Source: Steroidobacter sp.
Lineage (GTDB): Bacteria; Pseudomonadota; Gammaproteobacteria; Steroidobacterales; Steroidobacteraceae
Length of the DNA stretch: 49,787 bases
Reading direction: 5' to 3'
Assembly (NCBI GenBank): GCA_025929585.1
Contig: JAICPY010000022.1
Span: forward strand, 1 to 49,787
Below the pieces are notes generated by a model. That model was not told the DNA's origin. It did not search any database and was given only the letters and a program-made list of their open reading frames with translations. Below, piece by piece: positions 1-8,451 of this stretch (position 1 is its first letter; each line of letters opens with the position of its first letter). Made by a program: the position numbers and the translations under genes.

Positions 1-94
1 CGAAACACTGCATGCGGAAGTTTGACAGGCAACTTGCGTCGGGGTTTCCCTCGCGCTTACCTGTCACTCGTCACCCGTCATTTCTTGCCAACCG

Positions 95-2608
95 CTAAAA
101 GCGATAATTCATCCTCCCATAAACAAACCGTCCCGATCTGCCGAACGGAGAATAGTTCGAGAAGGATGTCGTGCCGGTGCCGTTGACAACAGGGGGATTC
201 ATGTCGGGATACTCATCCGTCACATTGTCGGCACCGATGGCGAGGCGAATACTTTCTGTCAGCTCGAGACGAGCTTCGATATCGATGAGCGTGGTGGGCG
301 ACAGAACGACATCGTTCACGGTCGTGGACGTGAAAGTTGCCGCGGTATCGGGCGAGAGCAGCTCGCCGTAGCGGGTCGCGCGCAGTGTTGCGCCCCAGCG
401 ATCAAGCGACCAATTGGCGCCGAAGCTGAATTTGTTCTCCGGCGTGCCTTCCTCGAAGGTCAACACGTTCAAACGATCGAACAGCACCGGAGCCGGGTCC
501 AGCGCTTCCAGCTCCGCTGTGGTCGGCACGCGCGTCACATCCGTGGAGTTGAAGTTTGCCGTGAAGGTAAAGTCGAAGCGGCCGACTGTCTCGGTGAGCC
601 ACGGATAACTCATCACGATGTCGAGACCTTCGGTTTCCGTATCGACGCCATTGATGAAGAAACGTCCGCCTCCCACACCGATGAAACCCTGATCAGTCAA
701 ATAGTCGCGAACGTTCTCTTGCGTCAAATTCTCCGAGAGCACGATGCGGTCATCGATATCGATGCGATAGGCATCGATGGTGATACTGAGGCTGCCGAGC
801 TGCAGAACCGCACCGATCGAGAAGTTCTGCGAGGTCTCGGCATCGAGCTCGCGCGCCCCCAACGCTTGCGCCACCGGATCGCTTGCTGGGAAGGTGGTGA
901 TATCGAAAGGAATGCCGCCGATGAAATTCGTCGAGGTCGTTGCAAAGAACTGCTGCTGGAGCGACGGCGCGCGAAATCCGTTCTGCACTGAACCTCGCAG
1001 CGCGAAATTGTCGGTGAAGTCATAGCGACCCGATAGCTTGCCGGAAAGGTTCTCCCCGAAATCCGAATACGATTCGCCACGCACCGCAATCGAGGCCAAG
1101 AAATTCTGCGTGATGTTCGCTTCCAGATCGATATACGCGCCAACGGCCTCACGATCTTCGTCGACTTCGTTCTCCGGTCGGAAGCCGGGAAACACTTGCG
1201 CGCCGGATTGCGTCGGCCCACCACCGGGCAAGAGCACGCCGCCATTGCGATAAGAGTCCGGCTCGCCGGCCGTGATCGAGTAGCTCTCCCTTCGCGCTTC
1301 CAACCCGATTGCGATATTCAGAGGTGATGCAAACGCATCGATCGTGACGGGCCGAACTCCTGAGACGTTCAGGACGAGTTGGTCGTAATCGAATCCGCCC
1401 GCATCGAACTGCGTGGGGCTACTGGGGCCGAGCGAGCGATTCAACGTGTCTTCGATCGTGAACTCCATCTCGTTGCGGCCATAGGTGAGCGAGGAATCCA
1501 TGTCCCATTCGCCCAACCGCCAAGTGACTCCGTAGGCGGCGGATAGGTCGGTGACCTTCGGCGCGATAATGGGCAAAAATCCTTCCGGATAGATTTCGAT
1601 CGTGTTGCGGTCATCGAGCGCACGACGATAGAACCCCGCGCTTCGCGCATCCCGTTCTTGCCAACTTGCCCAACCATACAAGGTCGCGCCGGCCTCGAAT
1701 TGATACTCGCCATTCGCGAACAAGGTCGCTTGCTCCATTTCGGGCTCGCCGTACCAGGAGTTGAATCGATCGAATGTCAGCTCGCGAGGATCGAATGCGT
1801 CGCCATCGAGCGGGAACTGCTGTCGAGCATCCCAGCCGCCTCGCTCCGTGTGTTCTTGATCCTTGTACTCAGCAGCGATCGTCAGTGAACCGCTGTCGCC
1901 CAAGGCGAAGCCTTTCCATGCAGACACAGTTAAGGTTTCGCCATCCGAAACGTCACGCGACAAAACCGGAGGCGCGGACCAGCCCGCGCCGTCCGGCGGT
2001 GTTCCTGTCAGCGTTTCGTAGCTCGATTCACGCCAACCATAGCTCACGCCGAGATCACCGCCGTCGGAATCAGCGCGCAGCCGAAGATTCACGACACCGG
2101 CGATCGCATCCGATCCGTACTGCGCGGAAGCGCCATCACGCAGCACCTCGATAGCCTCGATGATGCCGCTTGGGATCGTGTTCAGATCCACCGCAGAGGA
2201 GCCGCGACCGATCGTGCCGTTGATATTGACGAGCGAGGCTGAATGGCGTCGTTTGCCATTCACGAGCACTAACGTTTGATCGGGCGCCAAGCCGCGCAAT
2301 GTGGCTGGCCGAATCGTATCGGTGCCGTCGGCCAGACCCGGCCGTGGGAAATTGAACGACGGCAGCGCAACGGACAAAGCCTGATTGACTTCCGATACCC
2401 CCAAATTTTGCAGCGTCTCGCCTGAGACCACGTCGACGGGCACAGCGGTATCGAGTGCAGAGCGATTCGCAACGCGCGTTCCCGTGACGATGACGGTCGC
2501 AAGCTCGTTCTCTTCTGCAGTCGTCGCCTCTTGCGCAGTCGCGAGTGAGCCGATGCAGGTAAGCGGGAGAACTGTGGCAAAGCAAACTAACGAGGAGGTC
2601 TTGTCCAT
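95..2608 (-). CDS. TonB-dependent outer-membrane receptor
   Basis: Predicted outer-membrane active-transport receptor of 837 residues powered by TonB-ExbB-ExbD. The chosen ATG gives a signal peptide (about residues 1-26). A TonB-box-like ATVIVTGTR follows at 37-45, then a plug domain (about 50-168) with the typical segments [20 protein letters not shown] and [20 protein letters not shown]. The remainder is a long beta-barrel ending in a terminal Phe (MNYRF), as expected for Bam-assembled barrels. The reading frame stays open 27 codons further upstream, but that extension has no signal-like character and the ATG at 2608 has GGAGCG just before it. The substrate cannot be told: no periplasmic binding protein, catabolic operon or regulator is adjacent. 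It is transcribed divergently from the NTF2-like gene. Confidence 0.93.
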   Translation of the reverse strand: MDKTSSLVCFATVLPLTCIGSLATAQEATTAEENELATVIVTGTRVANRSALDTAVPVDVVSGETLQNLGVSEVNQALSVALPSFNFPRPGLADGTDTIRPATLRGLAPDQTLVLVNGKRRHSASLVNINGTIGRGSSAVDLNTIPSGIIEAIEVLRDGASAQYGSDAIAGVVNLRLRADSDGGDLGVSYGWRESSYETLTGTPPDGAGWSAPPVLSRDVSDGETLTVSAWKGFALGDSGSLTIAAEYKDQEHTERGGWDARQQFPLDGDAFDPRELTFDRFNSWYGEPEMEQATLFANGEYQFEAGATLYGWASWQERDARSAGFYRRALDDRNTIEIYPEGFLPIIAPKVTDLSAAYGVTWRLGEWDMDSSLTYGRNEMEFTIEDTLNRSLGPSSPTQFDAGGFDYDQLVLNVSGVRPVTIDAFASPLNIAIGLEARRESYSITAGEPDSYRNGGVLLPGGGPTQSGAQVFPGFRPENEVDEDREAVGAYIDLEANITQNFLASIAVRGESYSDFGENLSGKLSGRYDFTDNFALRGSVQNGFRAPSLQQQFFATTSTNFIGGIPFDITTFPASDPVAQALGARELDAETSQNFSIGAVLQLGSLSITIDAYRIDIDDRIVLSENLTQENVRDYLTDQGFIGVGGGRFFINGVDTETEGLDIVMSYPWLTETVGRFDFTFTANFNSTDVTRVPTTAELEALDPAPVLFDRLNVLTFEEGTPENKFSFGANWSLDRWGATLRATRYGELLSPDTAATFTSTTVNDVVLSPTTLIDIEARLELTESIRLAIGADNVTDEYPDMNPPVVNGTGTTSFSNYSPFGRSGRFVYGRMNYRF

Positions 2609-2675
2609 TGGCGCTCCATGGTGGCAAATACTTACCTGCAAGGCAGGCGCATGTGAATGAGCATTACATCTTCCG

Positions 2676-2685
2676 TTGCATGCAA
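2676..2685. promoter_or_regulatory. Short palindrome in divergent spacer
   Basis: A perfect 10-base palindrome TTGCATGCAA lies in the roughly 200-base divergent spacer between the TonB receptor and the NTF2-like gene. It could be an operator for either gene. No regulator family is recognised, and a palindrome this short can arise by chance. Confidence 0.2.
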
Positions 2686-2811
2686 ACAAGATCTCGCTTG
2701 CGAGCGCGCATCGAACTTGCGCCTTGTACTAAAACATCGCAATCAACGATACCGCTACGATGTCGTGCGGCTCGATCTGGCGCACGCAAATGTATACGAA
2801 GGAGAAGTAAG

Positions 2812-3276
2812 ATGAACCGTCCACCGCTTCCGCCCTTTACGGCTGAAACCGCCGCGCAGAAAGCGCGGCTTGCTGAAGACGCATGGAATACGCGCGAACC
2901 TGCGCGAGTGGCGCAGGCTTACACGGTGGATAGCCGATGGCGCAATCGCTCCGAATTCTTCTCAGGCCGCGAAGCGATCGAAGCATTCTTGGTGCGCAAG
3001 TGGCAACGCGAGCTCGAGTACCGACTCATCAAAGAAGTGTGGGCATTCACCGGCAATCGCATCGCCGTGCGTTTCGTTTACGAGTCGCACGACCCCAGCG
3101 GCAACTGGTTCCGCTCGCACGGCAACGAGCAATGGGAATTCGACGAACACGGCCTCATGCGTCGCCGCGAAGCAAGCATCAACGATGTGGCCATTCAAGA
3201 GAGCGAACGCAAATTTCATTGGCCGCTCGGAAGACGCCCGGACGAGCATCCGGGGCTGTCAGAGCTGGGGCTCTGA
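2812..3276 (+). CDS. DUF1348 (NTF2-like) protein
   Basis: A 154-residue protein of the nuclear-transport-factor-2-like superfamily, DUF1348 type, recognised from the [20 protein letters not shown] start and the [18 protein letters not shown] centre. These proteins form small alpha+beta cone-shaped domains. No reaction has been established for this branch that I can name. Length matches the family. The ATG at 2812 is preceded by GAAGGAGAAG, an excellent ribosome binding site, so the upstream extension of the frame is rejected. No signal peptide: cytoplasmic. It is followed on the same strand by a glutaredoxin/GST-N gene across an inverted-repeat element. Confidence 0.88.
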   Translation: MNRPPLPPFTAETAAQKARLAEDAWNTREPARVAQAYTVDSRWRNRSEFFSGREAIEAFLVRKWQRELEYRLIKEVWAFTGNRIAVRFVYESHDPSGNWFRSHGNEQWEFDEHGLMRRREASINDVAIQESERKFHWPLGRRPDEHPGLSELGL

Positions 3277-3293
3277 AGAGCACACGTGATGAA

Positions 3294-3407
3294 AGTGATG
3301 GAGGTGATGTAGGCGAGTGCTGTTGCTCAAGCGAGGCGACTCCCCTGTCGAGGCGAGAACCGCGGGAACCGCTTCAGCCGTTCATCCCTTACATCACCTC
3401 CATCACT
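3294..3407. repeat. Inverted-repeat element with perfect 18-bp arms
   Basis: The left arm AGTGATGGAGGTGATGTA (3294-3311) is exactly reverse-complemented at 3390-3407, leaving 78 bases between the arms. The arms are built from GTGATG units also seen in other spacers of this window (13367-13420, 20323-20360, and in the opposite sense 14110-14285). There is no coding content or transposase inside. It fills the space between two same-strand genes and ends 9 bases before the start of the next one, so in RNA it could form a long hairpin. Confidence 0.75.
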
Positions 3408-3416
3408 GGCAATGCG

Positions 3417-3746
3417 ATGCCAACCGCTTACCTCCGCAAAGGCTGCCCCTTCTCCTTCAAATTCCTGCTGTTCGTGTCGGAAGCGGGGTTACGCGATCTG
3501 TTCGACATCGTGATCGTGGATCCTGAGAGCGCGCGCATGAAGGAAGTAAAAGCTAAGCTCGAGCGTGGGACAGGAAAGAAGATGACCTTTCCGACAGTGG
3601 AGATCGAACCGAATGTCTACAAGTCCGACTCAGATGCACTGATCGAGCATTTCAGTCGGCAGCACGGGATTGATGCACAGAAACTGCCGACACTCAGCTT
3701 CTACAAAGACAGCATCCTGCCGCAGCTCGAGAAATTGCATTCATAG
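3417..3746 (+). CDS. Glutaredoxin / GST N-terminal-domain protein
   Basis: A 109-residue single thioredoxin-fold domain. The beta-1 strand AYLRKGCPFSFKFLLF carries a C-P-F-S motif in place of the dithiol CPYC, and a cis-Pro signature occurs in KMTFPTVEIEP, followed by SDALIEHF as in GST N-terminal domains. It resembles the thioredoxin-like half of glutathione S-transferases without the helical C-terminal half, so it is probably a monothiol glutathione-dependent redox protein. Start choice is uncertain: the ATG at 3417 has only a weak ribosome site and lies just after the inverted-repeat arm. The frame is open far upstream but overlaps the previous gene. Confidence 0.75.
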   Translation: MPTAYLRKGCPFSFKFLLFVSEAGLRDLFDIVIVDPESARMKEVKAKLERGTGKKMTFPTVEIEPNVYKSDSDALIEHFSRQHGIDAQKLPTLSFYKDSILPQLEKLHS

Positions 3747-4398
3747 AGTACGGCGCAGAACCACTCCCGCGGGATCGTTGCGCCAACAGCGCGTTTCCGC
3801 GATATCAAATTCCATTCCGTCACCCTTGCGTATGCGAGGGTCCATCTTGGTATTTCGATCGACCTCCGCCTAGGCATTTCCTCGAAGAAACAGCACGCTT
3901 GATCTCCGCAGGAATTTCTCGCAGCGGCGCAGCGGACGAGAATCAGATCCCGTATTTCATCCGTTCTCTGCGGGCTCTGCGTCTCTGCGAGATCACCCTC
4001 GTCAGGCTCATTTGCGCAACAGACATTCTCATGGGCCGATAGATAGTCGTGGGGTACTGGCGTGATCAAGAATAACTCTCGCAAAGATCGCAAAGGCCTC
4101 AAAGGTCAAGAGTAAAGGAGAGCTCAGTCATTTCGCTTTTTTCCCGCCGCGCCGCTGCGCCGCCGCGAGAACTTTTCTTGATGCCGTCTATTTGTACCCT
4201 GCTGCAGCACCGGGCACAGTTCTCCTCTTTGACCTTTGCGAGATCACTCTTGTCGCACTTAACTCCGCCAGAGACGTATTCATTACAAGAGATCTCTGCA
4301 TAGGCTGATCAGTCCTCTCTGCATCGAACCTACCGCTACCGAGCGATAACCGGTTTAGAATGCCCACTCCCTGACGCTGATTACTATCGGAGAATTAG
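3747..4398. other. 652-base spacer filled with dispersed repeats
   Basis: No convincing gene. The stretch contains repeat segments shared with the spacer at 21.9-22.2 kb: 27 identical bases at 3904-3930, the CTCTGCGTCTCTGCGAGA-type unit near 3974-3991, and a 20-base GC-rich unit at 4144-4163. It also has AAAGATCGCAAAGG-like and GACCTTTGCGAGATCAC-like variants (4080-4110, 4232-4248). A minus-strand reading frame across 3701-4102 is judged to be an artefact of the repeats. The promoter of the esterase gene must lie near its right end, but no clear -35/-10 pair was seen. Confidence 0.7.
3904..4163. repeat. Dispersed spacer repeat, copy 1 (CTCTGCGTCTCTGCG family)
   Basis: Bases 3904-3930 (CTCCGCAGGAATTTCTCGCA...) recur identically at 21957-21983. 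The following region (GAGAATC...TCATCCG...CTGCGTCTCTGCGAGA) recurs in diverged form, and CCGCCGCGCCGCTGCGCCGC at 4144-4163 recurs identically at 22080-22099. The order of blocks is the same in both copies, with different spacing. This looks like a mobile or recombining non-coding element. Confidence 0.7.
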
Positions 4399-6399
4399 AT
4401 GCATCGGCGCCTCGCTGTTTCGCTGCTGTTTGCCGTTTCTGTTTTCGCCGCTCCGCTCTGCCTTGCCGAGCCTCTCACCCTGACGCCGTTCAAGCCCGGT
4501 GGGATCTACGCGCTCGGTGAGAAGGCGGGTTGGAACGTAGTGTCTCCGGCCGAAGCGGCAGCGCACGAGTACAGCTACACGATCAAGAAAAACAATCTGG
4601 ATGTGATCGAGAGCGGCAAGCTGGATTTATCCAAACCAGCGACGATCGATGCGATCTTGAACGAGCCTGCGATGCTGTACGTGGAGATCGACGATGGCGA
4701 TCCGGATACGGCCGTTCAAGTTGTCGGTGCCGCCATTGCGCCTGCGCAGTTGAAACCTTCGGTCCCAGAGCCTGGCGACTTCGATCGCTTCTGGGCTGAG
4801 AAGATCAAGCTGCTGCAGTCGGTGCCCGCGAATCCCGTGCTGACGCCCAAAGCTACCGCGAAGCCGGACGTCGAGCATTTCATCTTGAAGATGGATCACA
4901 TCGAAGGCAGGCACATTCATGGGCAAGTGGCGAAGCCCAAACGCGAAGGTAAGTTTCCGGGCCTACTGATCCTGCAGTGGGCGAGCCCACCTTATCCCTT
5001 GCAGCCCGAGTGGGTAACGGACCGCGCAGCGGAAGGGTGGCTCGCGGTCAACATCGAGCCGCACGACGTACTGCCGGATCAACCGAAAGAGTATTACGAC
5101 GCGCTGCCGAAGGAATTGAAGGAATACCACAAGATCGGCATCAACGACCGCGATAAGAACTACTTCTTATATATGTATCTTGCCGATTATCGTGCCGCCG
5201 AGTATCTCGCGAGTCGCTCCGACTGGGATGGGAAGACCCTGGTCGTCATGGGCACGAGCATGGGCGGCCAACAAAGTTTTTGCACGGCGGGGTTGAACTC
5301 GAAGGTCACTGCAATGATCACTCATGTCCCTGCGGGCGCCGATACGCACGGGCCGCTGCACGGTCGCCGATCTGGCTATCCGAATTGGCCGACCGACGAT
5401 CCGAAAGTACTCGAGACTTCGCGATATTTCGACACGGTCAACTGTGCCGCACGCATCAAAGTGCCCTCGCTGGTGTCGATGGGATTCATCGACACGGTCA
5501 CGCCTCCGGTTGGCACCTTCATCGCGTTCAACCAGCTGCGTGGGTACAAAGAAGCCGTGCCGCTCATCGAAGCGCCACACAACCATCTGGCTACACCCGA
5601 GCAACAGGCGCCTTACGAGAATCGCTCGCGCGAATGGCTCGGCGATATCGTGCGTGGTGGCAATGTGGCGGAACCGGCCGATCGCGCCAGTCCGCGATTG
5701 GACAAGAACTCACAGCTCGCACACGAACAGTTATTGCAGAAGAAGACTCTTGGCAAGATCGATGCGTATTTCATCGGCGATTCGATCACCCGTCGTTGGG
5801 GTACTTCGGATCCGCAATGGAAGCACTTACTCGACAACTGGAATGCAAACTTCAAAGGTTGGAACGCAGCCGACTTTGGCTGGGGGGCAGACAAAACTCA
5901 GAACATCCTCTGGCGCCTGGAGAATGGTGAGCTCGATGGTGTAAACCCAAAGATCATCGTCATCATGGCCGGCACGAACAATGTCGGCAACCTCACCCCG
6001 ATCGATGACGATCGCGAACGCGTTGCGGATATCACCCGAGGCATTCAGAAGATCGTGCAAGTGAGTCAAGAGAAGGCACCGAAGGCGACGATCGTTCTGA
6101 CTGGCATAACGCCCCGCAACGACAACCTCGCAGTGATGCCGACGATCAACGCCATCAATGCGAATCTCGCCAAGCTCGCTGACGGCAGAAAGATCCGCTT
6201 CATCAACATCAATGACAAGCTCGCCGATGCTGACGGCAAACTATTCGAAGGCATGAGCGATGATCGACTGCACCTCACGCCGAAGGCGTACCAGATCTGG
6301 GCCGATGCTCTGAAACCCATTTTCAAGATAGTGCTCGGCCCTCGCGCGAAGGTCGACCACGCACCGCCGCCGACGGGCGATCCGAGTGCAGCGCGCTAG
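4399..6399 (+). CDS. Secreted two-domain esterase: acetylxylan-esterase fold fused to SGNH/GDSL hydrolase
   Basis: A 666-residue protein with a signal peptide (residues 1-23), a beta-rich N-terminal region (25-115), an AXE1/CE7-like alpha/beta-hydrolase domain (about 120-420) and an SGNH hydrolase domain (about 450-645). The first domain has the nucleophile elbow GTSMGG (Ser287), acid Asp365 in GFIDTVTPP and His394/396 in APHNHLATP. The second has block I FIGDSITRRWG (Ser462), block III AGTNN (525-528) and block V DDRLHLTP (Asp622, His625). Both active sites look intact, so two deacetylase/esterase activities, probably on acetylated plant polysaccharide, are expected outside the cytoplasm. 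Substrate is inferred from the CE7-like fold, not shown. The ATG follows ATCGGAGAATTAG, a good ribosome site. No glycoside hydrolase is adjacent. Confidence 0.85.
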   Translation: MHRRLAVSLLFAVSVFAAPLCLAEPLTLTPFKPGGIYALGEKAGWNVVSPAEAAAHEYSYTIKKNNLDVIESGKLDLSKPATIDAILNEPAMLYVEIDDGDPDTAVQVVGAAIAPAQLKPSVPEPGDFDRFWAEKIKLLQSVPANPVLTPKATAKPDVEHFILKMDHIEGRHIHGQVAKPKREGKFPGLLILQWASPPYPLQPEWVTDRAAEGWLAVNIEPHDVLPDQPKEYYDALPKELKEYHKIGINDRDKNYFLYMYLADYRAAEYLASRSDWDGKTLVVMGTSMGGQQSFCTAGLNSKVTAMITHVPAGADTHGPLHGRRSGYPNWPTDDPKVLETSRYFDTVNCAARIKVPSLVSMGFIDTVTPPVGTFIAFNQLRGYKEAVPLIEAPHNHLATPEQQAPYENRSREWLGDIVRGGNVAEPADRASPRLDKNSQLAHEQLLQKKTLGKIDAYFIGDSITRRWGTSDPQWKHLLDNWNANFKGWNAADFGWGADKTQNILWRLENGELDGVNPKIIVIMAGTNNVGNLTPIDDDRERVADITRGIQKIVQVSQEKAPKATIVLTGITPRNDNLAVMPTINAINANLAKLADGRKIRFININDKLADADGKLFEGMSDDRLHLTPKAYQIWADALKPIFKIVLGPRAKVDHAPPPTGDPSAAR

Positions 6400-6408
6400 C
6401 GAGGCACG

Positions 6409-6428
6409 GTGGCGCAGCATGGCGCCAC
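6409..6428 (+). terminator. Stem-loop after the esterase gene
   Basis: GTGGCGC (6409-6415) pairs perfectly with GCGCCAC (6422-6428) around a 6-base loop, 9 bases after the esterase stop codon. There is no T tract, so an intrinsic terminator is possible but not certain. Confidence 0.35.
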
Positions 6429-6438
6429 GGGCGGCCTT

Positions 6439-6522
6439 GTGACTCGTGATTCGTGACTCGCGGGTAGTCGGAAGAGAGCCCCTCCTCTTACTATCTATCC
6501 GCGACCCGCTAGTCACGACCCA
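6439..6522. repeat. Dispersed 31-bp repeat element, copy 1
   Basis: Thirty-one bases at 6439-6469, beginning GTGACTCGTGATTCGTGACT and ending GCGGGTAGTC, recur without mismatch at 28104-28134. In both places a partly complementary segment follows at a similar distance: here GCGGGT (6460-6465) can pair with ACCCGC (6504-6509). The element is therefore probably about 70-85 bases long with a foldable structure. Confidence 0.75.
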
Positions 6523-6544
6523 TTTTGCCTATGATGCGCTCGTT

Positions 6545-6598
6545 GGGGACGTCCTCGTCCTCGAGGAATGTCCCCGAAGGATCCTTCGACCTTGCGAC
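6545..6598. repeat. REP-like palindrome, copy 1
   Basis: GGGGACGTCCTCG (6545-6557) pairs with CGAGGAATGTCCCC (6562-6575) apart from one unpaired position. The downstream flank CGAAGGATCCTTCGACCTTG is repeated with changes after copy 2. The GGGGACA...TCCTCG type of palindrome resembles REPs that travel with REP-associated tyrosine transposases; that family link is from memory, and no such transposase is in the window. Confidence 0.65.
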
Positions 6599-6650
6599 CG
6601 GTGACCTGCTGATCACGATGCGCCTCCCTGTACGCGCATTGAGAGAAGGA

Positions 6651-6716
6651 GGGGACACTCCTCGAAGACGAGGAATGTCCCCGAGGGATGCTTCAACCTT
6701 GCTACCCGCGACCCGC
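6651..6716. repeat. REP-like palindrome, copy 2
   Basis: GGGGACACTCCTCG (6651-6664) pairs with CGAGGAATGTCCCC (6669-6682) with one mismatch and a 4-base loop. The flank CGAGGGATGCTTCAACCTTG matches the flank of copy 1, so the two copies are direct repeats about 106 bases apart. Confidence 0.65.
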
Positions 6717-6799
6717 GTCTTTGCCTGCCGGAAATTTACAATACAACCGACCTCCTCTACGCGATCCTAAGGTTCCTGCACACAACCCCGTGAGGAGCC

Positions 6800-7291
6800 A
6801 TGGAGCGAGATCGTCTGTTTCGCGTTACGCTTGCGTACCTGCTTGCGGCGGCAGCGGGTTACGCCGTCGCGTCAATCTTCTTCACTAGCGCAAATCTCAT
6901 TCGTCTGAGCGCGGTTGGCGCCGAGATCTCGTTCGCAGACGCACTTCGCACATTCCTTTTCGACATGCGAGGCATGGCGCCTTCGATGGTCTGGACCCAG
7001 TACGGCAGTTTGATCTTCATCGGATTCGCCATCGCATTCCCGGTCGCCGCGTACCTGCGTCGAGTCGTCCTGCGCTCGACCGGTCCGATACGAAAGATCG
7101 CGCCCTACCTGTTTCCGATCGCCGGTGCGACAGCAATCGCAGTGATCCTGCTCACCAGCTATCCGAAGTACGAAGTCTTCATGTTCGCGGGTGCTCGTGG
7201 AACGTTCGGCTCTCTGGCGCAATGTTTGGCAGGCGCGCTTGCTGGCTATGTATTTCATCTGACGCTCAACAAGAGGGAGGCACGTTCGTGA
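6800..7291 (+). CDS. Small four-helix membrane protein, unknown function
   Basis: A 163-residue integral membrane protein. Hydrophobic segments are near residues 7-28, 66-84, 97-117 and 136-156, with a charged tail. I do not recognise a named family. The stop codon overlaps the next start by one base (TGATG at 7289-7293), so translation is probably coupled to the secreted PQQ-type dehydrogenase. A membrane partner or electron-transfer role is only a guess: no haem or quinone motif is visible. The ATG follows GTGAGGAGCC, a strong ribosome site. Confidence 0.75.
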   Translation: MERDRLFRVTLAYLLAAAAGYAVASIFFTSANLIRLSAVGAEISFADALRTFLFDMRGMAPSMVWTQYGSLIFIGFAIAFPVAAYLRRVVLRSTGPIRKIAPYLFPIAGATAIAVILLTSYPKYEVFMFAGARGTFGSLAQCLAGALAGYVFHLTLNKREARS

Positions 7292-8451
7292 TGTCCCGGA
7301 TCTACCAGAGTGCGGTCACGGTGTTCAGCTGCACTTTTCTTCTTGCTCCGCTCGCGACTCTAGGCGATGTCTCACATGAGCCGAGCATTCACGTCGAGGT
7401 GCTCGCCGACGGACTGGATGCGCCTTGGGGACTCGCGCTATTGCCCGATGGCCGCATGCTGGTCACGGAAAGATCCGGCGGCTTGTACTTGTTGGATGCT
7501 CAAGGCGAGCGCATTGCAACCATCCGAAATGTTCCGGAAGCCTTTGTGAAGCTGCAGGGTGGCCTGCTCGATATCGCGCTGCATCCGCAGTTCGATACGA
7601 ATTCCACGCTCTACCTATCGCTTGCACATGGCCATCAAAAGCACAACACCACGCGAGTCGTCCAAGCTGTGCTGGCAGGTGATGCACTGGAGAATGTGAA
7701 GGTCATCTTCGACAACACTCCTAAAGGGACTTCGGTGCATTACGGCGGGCGGCTCGCCTTTCTCCCAGATGGCACACTGCTCGTAACGACCGGTGAAGGC
7801 GCGGACTATCGAGAGCATGCTCAAAGACTCGACTCTTTGTTGGGAAAGATCGTTCGCATCAAAGCGGATGGAACGATCCCGGCGGACAATCCCTTCATCG
7901 ATACACCCGGTGCGCATCCTGCCATTTGGTCTTATGGGCATCGCAATCCACAGGGGCTGTTCGTCGATGCGCAGACGGGAACAGTCTATGCAACCGAGCA
8001 CGGGCCCAAAGGCGGCGATGAGATCAATATCATCGAGAAACAAACCAACTATGGATGGCCGATCGCAACTCACGGCATCGACTATTCCGGCGCACGAATC
8101 TCCCCTTTCGAAACCTATGCAGGCATGCGCGAACCGCTGCTCTTCTGGACTCCCTCGATTGGACCGGGTGGCATCGCCATGTATCGAGGCAGCATGTTCC
8201 CGGAGTGGGAAGGAGACTTGCTAGTCGCGGTACTGGGACACAAGCATCTTCGCCGCGTCGATCTAGACAATGGCCGGGTGGTCGATCAAGAAATGCTTCT
8301 GGACGATCGCCAGGCGCGTTTCCGGCAGGTGGAAATTGGATCGGACGGATCGATCTATGCGGTAGTGGAATCAGTGGGCGAGCAGCCACGCTCAGGACAA
8401 CTGCTCAAGCTGACGCGATCGCGAGATCTTCGCTCAGCAAGTGGTTCGTGA
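7291..8451 (+). CDS. PQQ-dependent sugar dehydrogenase (glucose/sorbosone dehydrogenase family)
   Basis: A 386-residue periplasmic protein with a signal peptide (about 1-25, MSRIYQSAV...LGDV) and a six-bladed beta-propeller typical of soluble aldose dehydrogenases (Asd/YliI type). Family signatures: LDAPWGLALLPDGRMLVTER at the start, HYGGRLAFLPDGTLLVTTGE, the conserved SYGHRNPQGLF, and ATEHGPKGGDEINII followed by NYGWP. These are the segments that line the PQQ site in the family. It would oxidise aldose sugars in the periplasm and pass electrons to the respiratory chain; the real substrate is unknown. Translation is coupled to the upstream membrane gene. Its 3' end overlaps the convergent AraC gene by 47 bases. 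Confidence 0.88.
   Translation: MSRIYQSAVTVFSCTFLLAPLATLGDVSHEPSIHVEVLADGLDAPWGLALLPDGRMLVTERSGGLYLLDAQGERIATIRNVPEAFVKLQGGLLDIALHPQFDTNSTLYLSLAHGHQKHNTTRVVQAVLAGDALENVKVIFDNTPKGTSVHYGGRLAFLPDGTLLVTTGEGADYREHAQRLDSLLGKIVRIKADGTIPADNPFIDTPGAHPAIWSYGHRNPQGLFVDAQTGTVYATEHGPKGGDEINIIEKQTNYGWPIATHGIDYSGARISPFETYAGMREPLLFWTPSIGPGGIAMYRGSMFPEWEGDLLVAVLGHKHLRRVDLDNGRVVDQEMLLDDRQARFRQVEIGSDGSIYAVVESVGEQPRSGQLLKLTRSRDLRSASGS

Larger units (their letters stand above)
6400..6799. other. 400-base spacer with REP-like elements
   Basis: Non-coding. It contains a stem-loop, one copy of a 31-base dispersed repeat (6439-6469) with a matching inverted segment near 6500-6522, and two tandemly placed REP-like palindromes (6545-6575 and 6651-6682) with similar flanks. 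The ribosome site GAGGAG of the next gene lies at its right edge. Confidence 0.7.

Noticed and set aside
2136-2627. Overlapping minus-strand frames inside the TonB receptor gene
   Set aside because: Shadows of the receptor in other frames, Arg-rich and without start signals.
3701-4102. Minus-strand open frame of 133 codons in the repeat-rich spacer
   Set aside because: It translates repeat units (LRSLREL-type strings), has no ribosome site, and overlaps the end of a better-supported gene.
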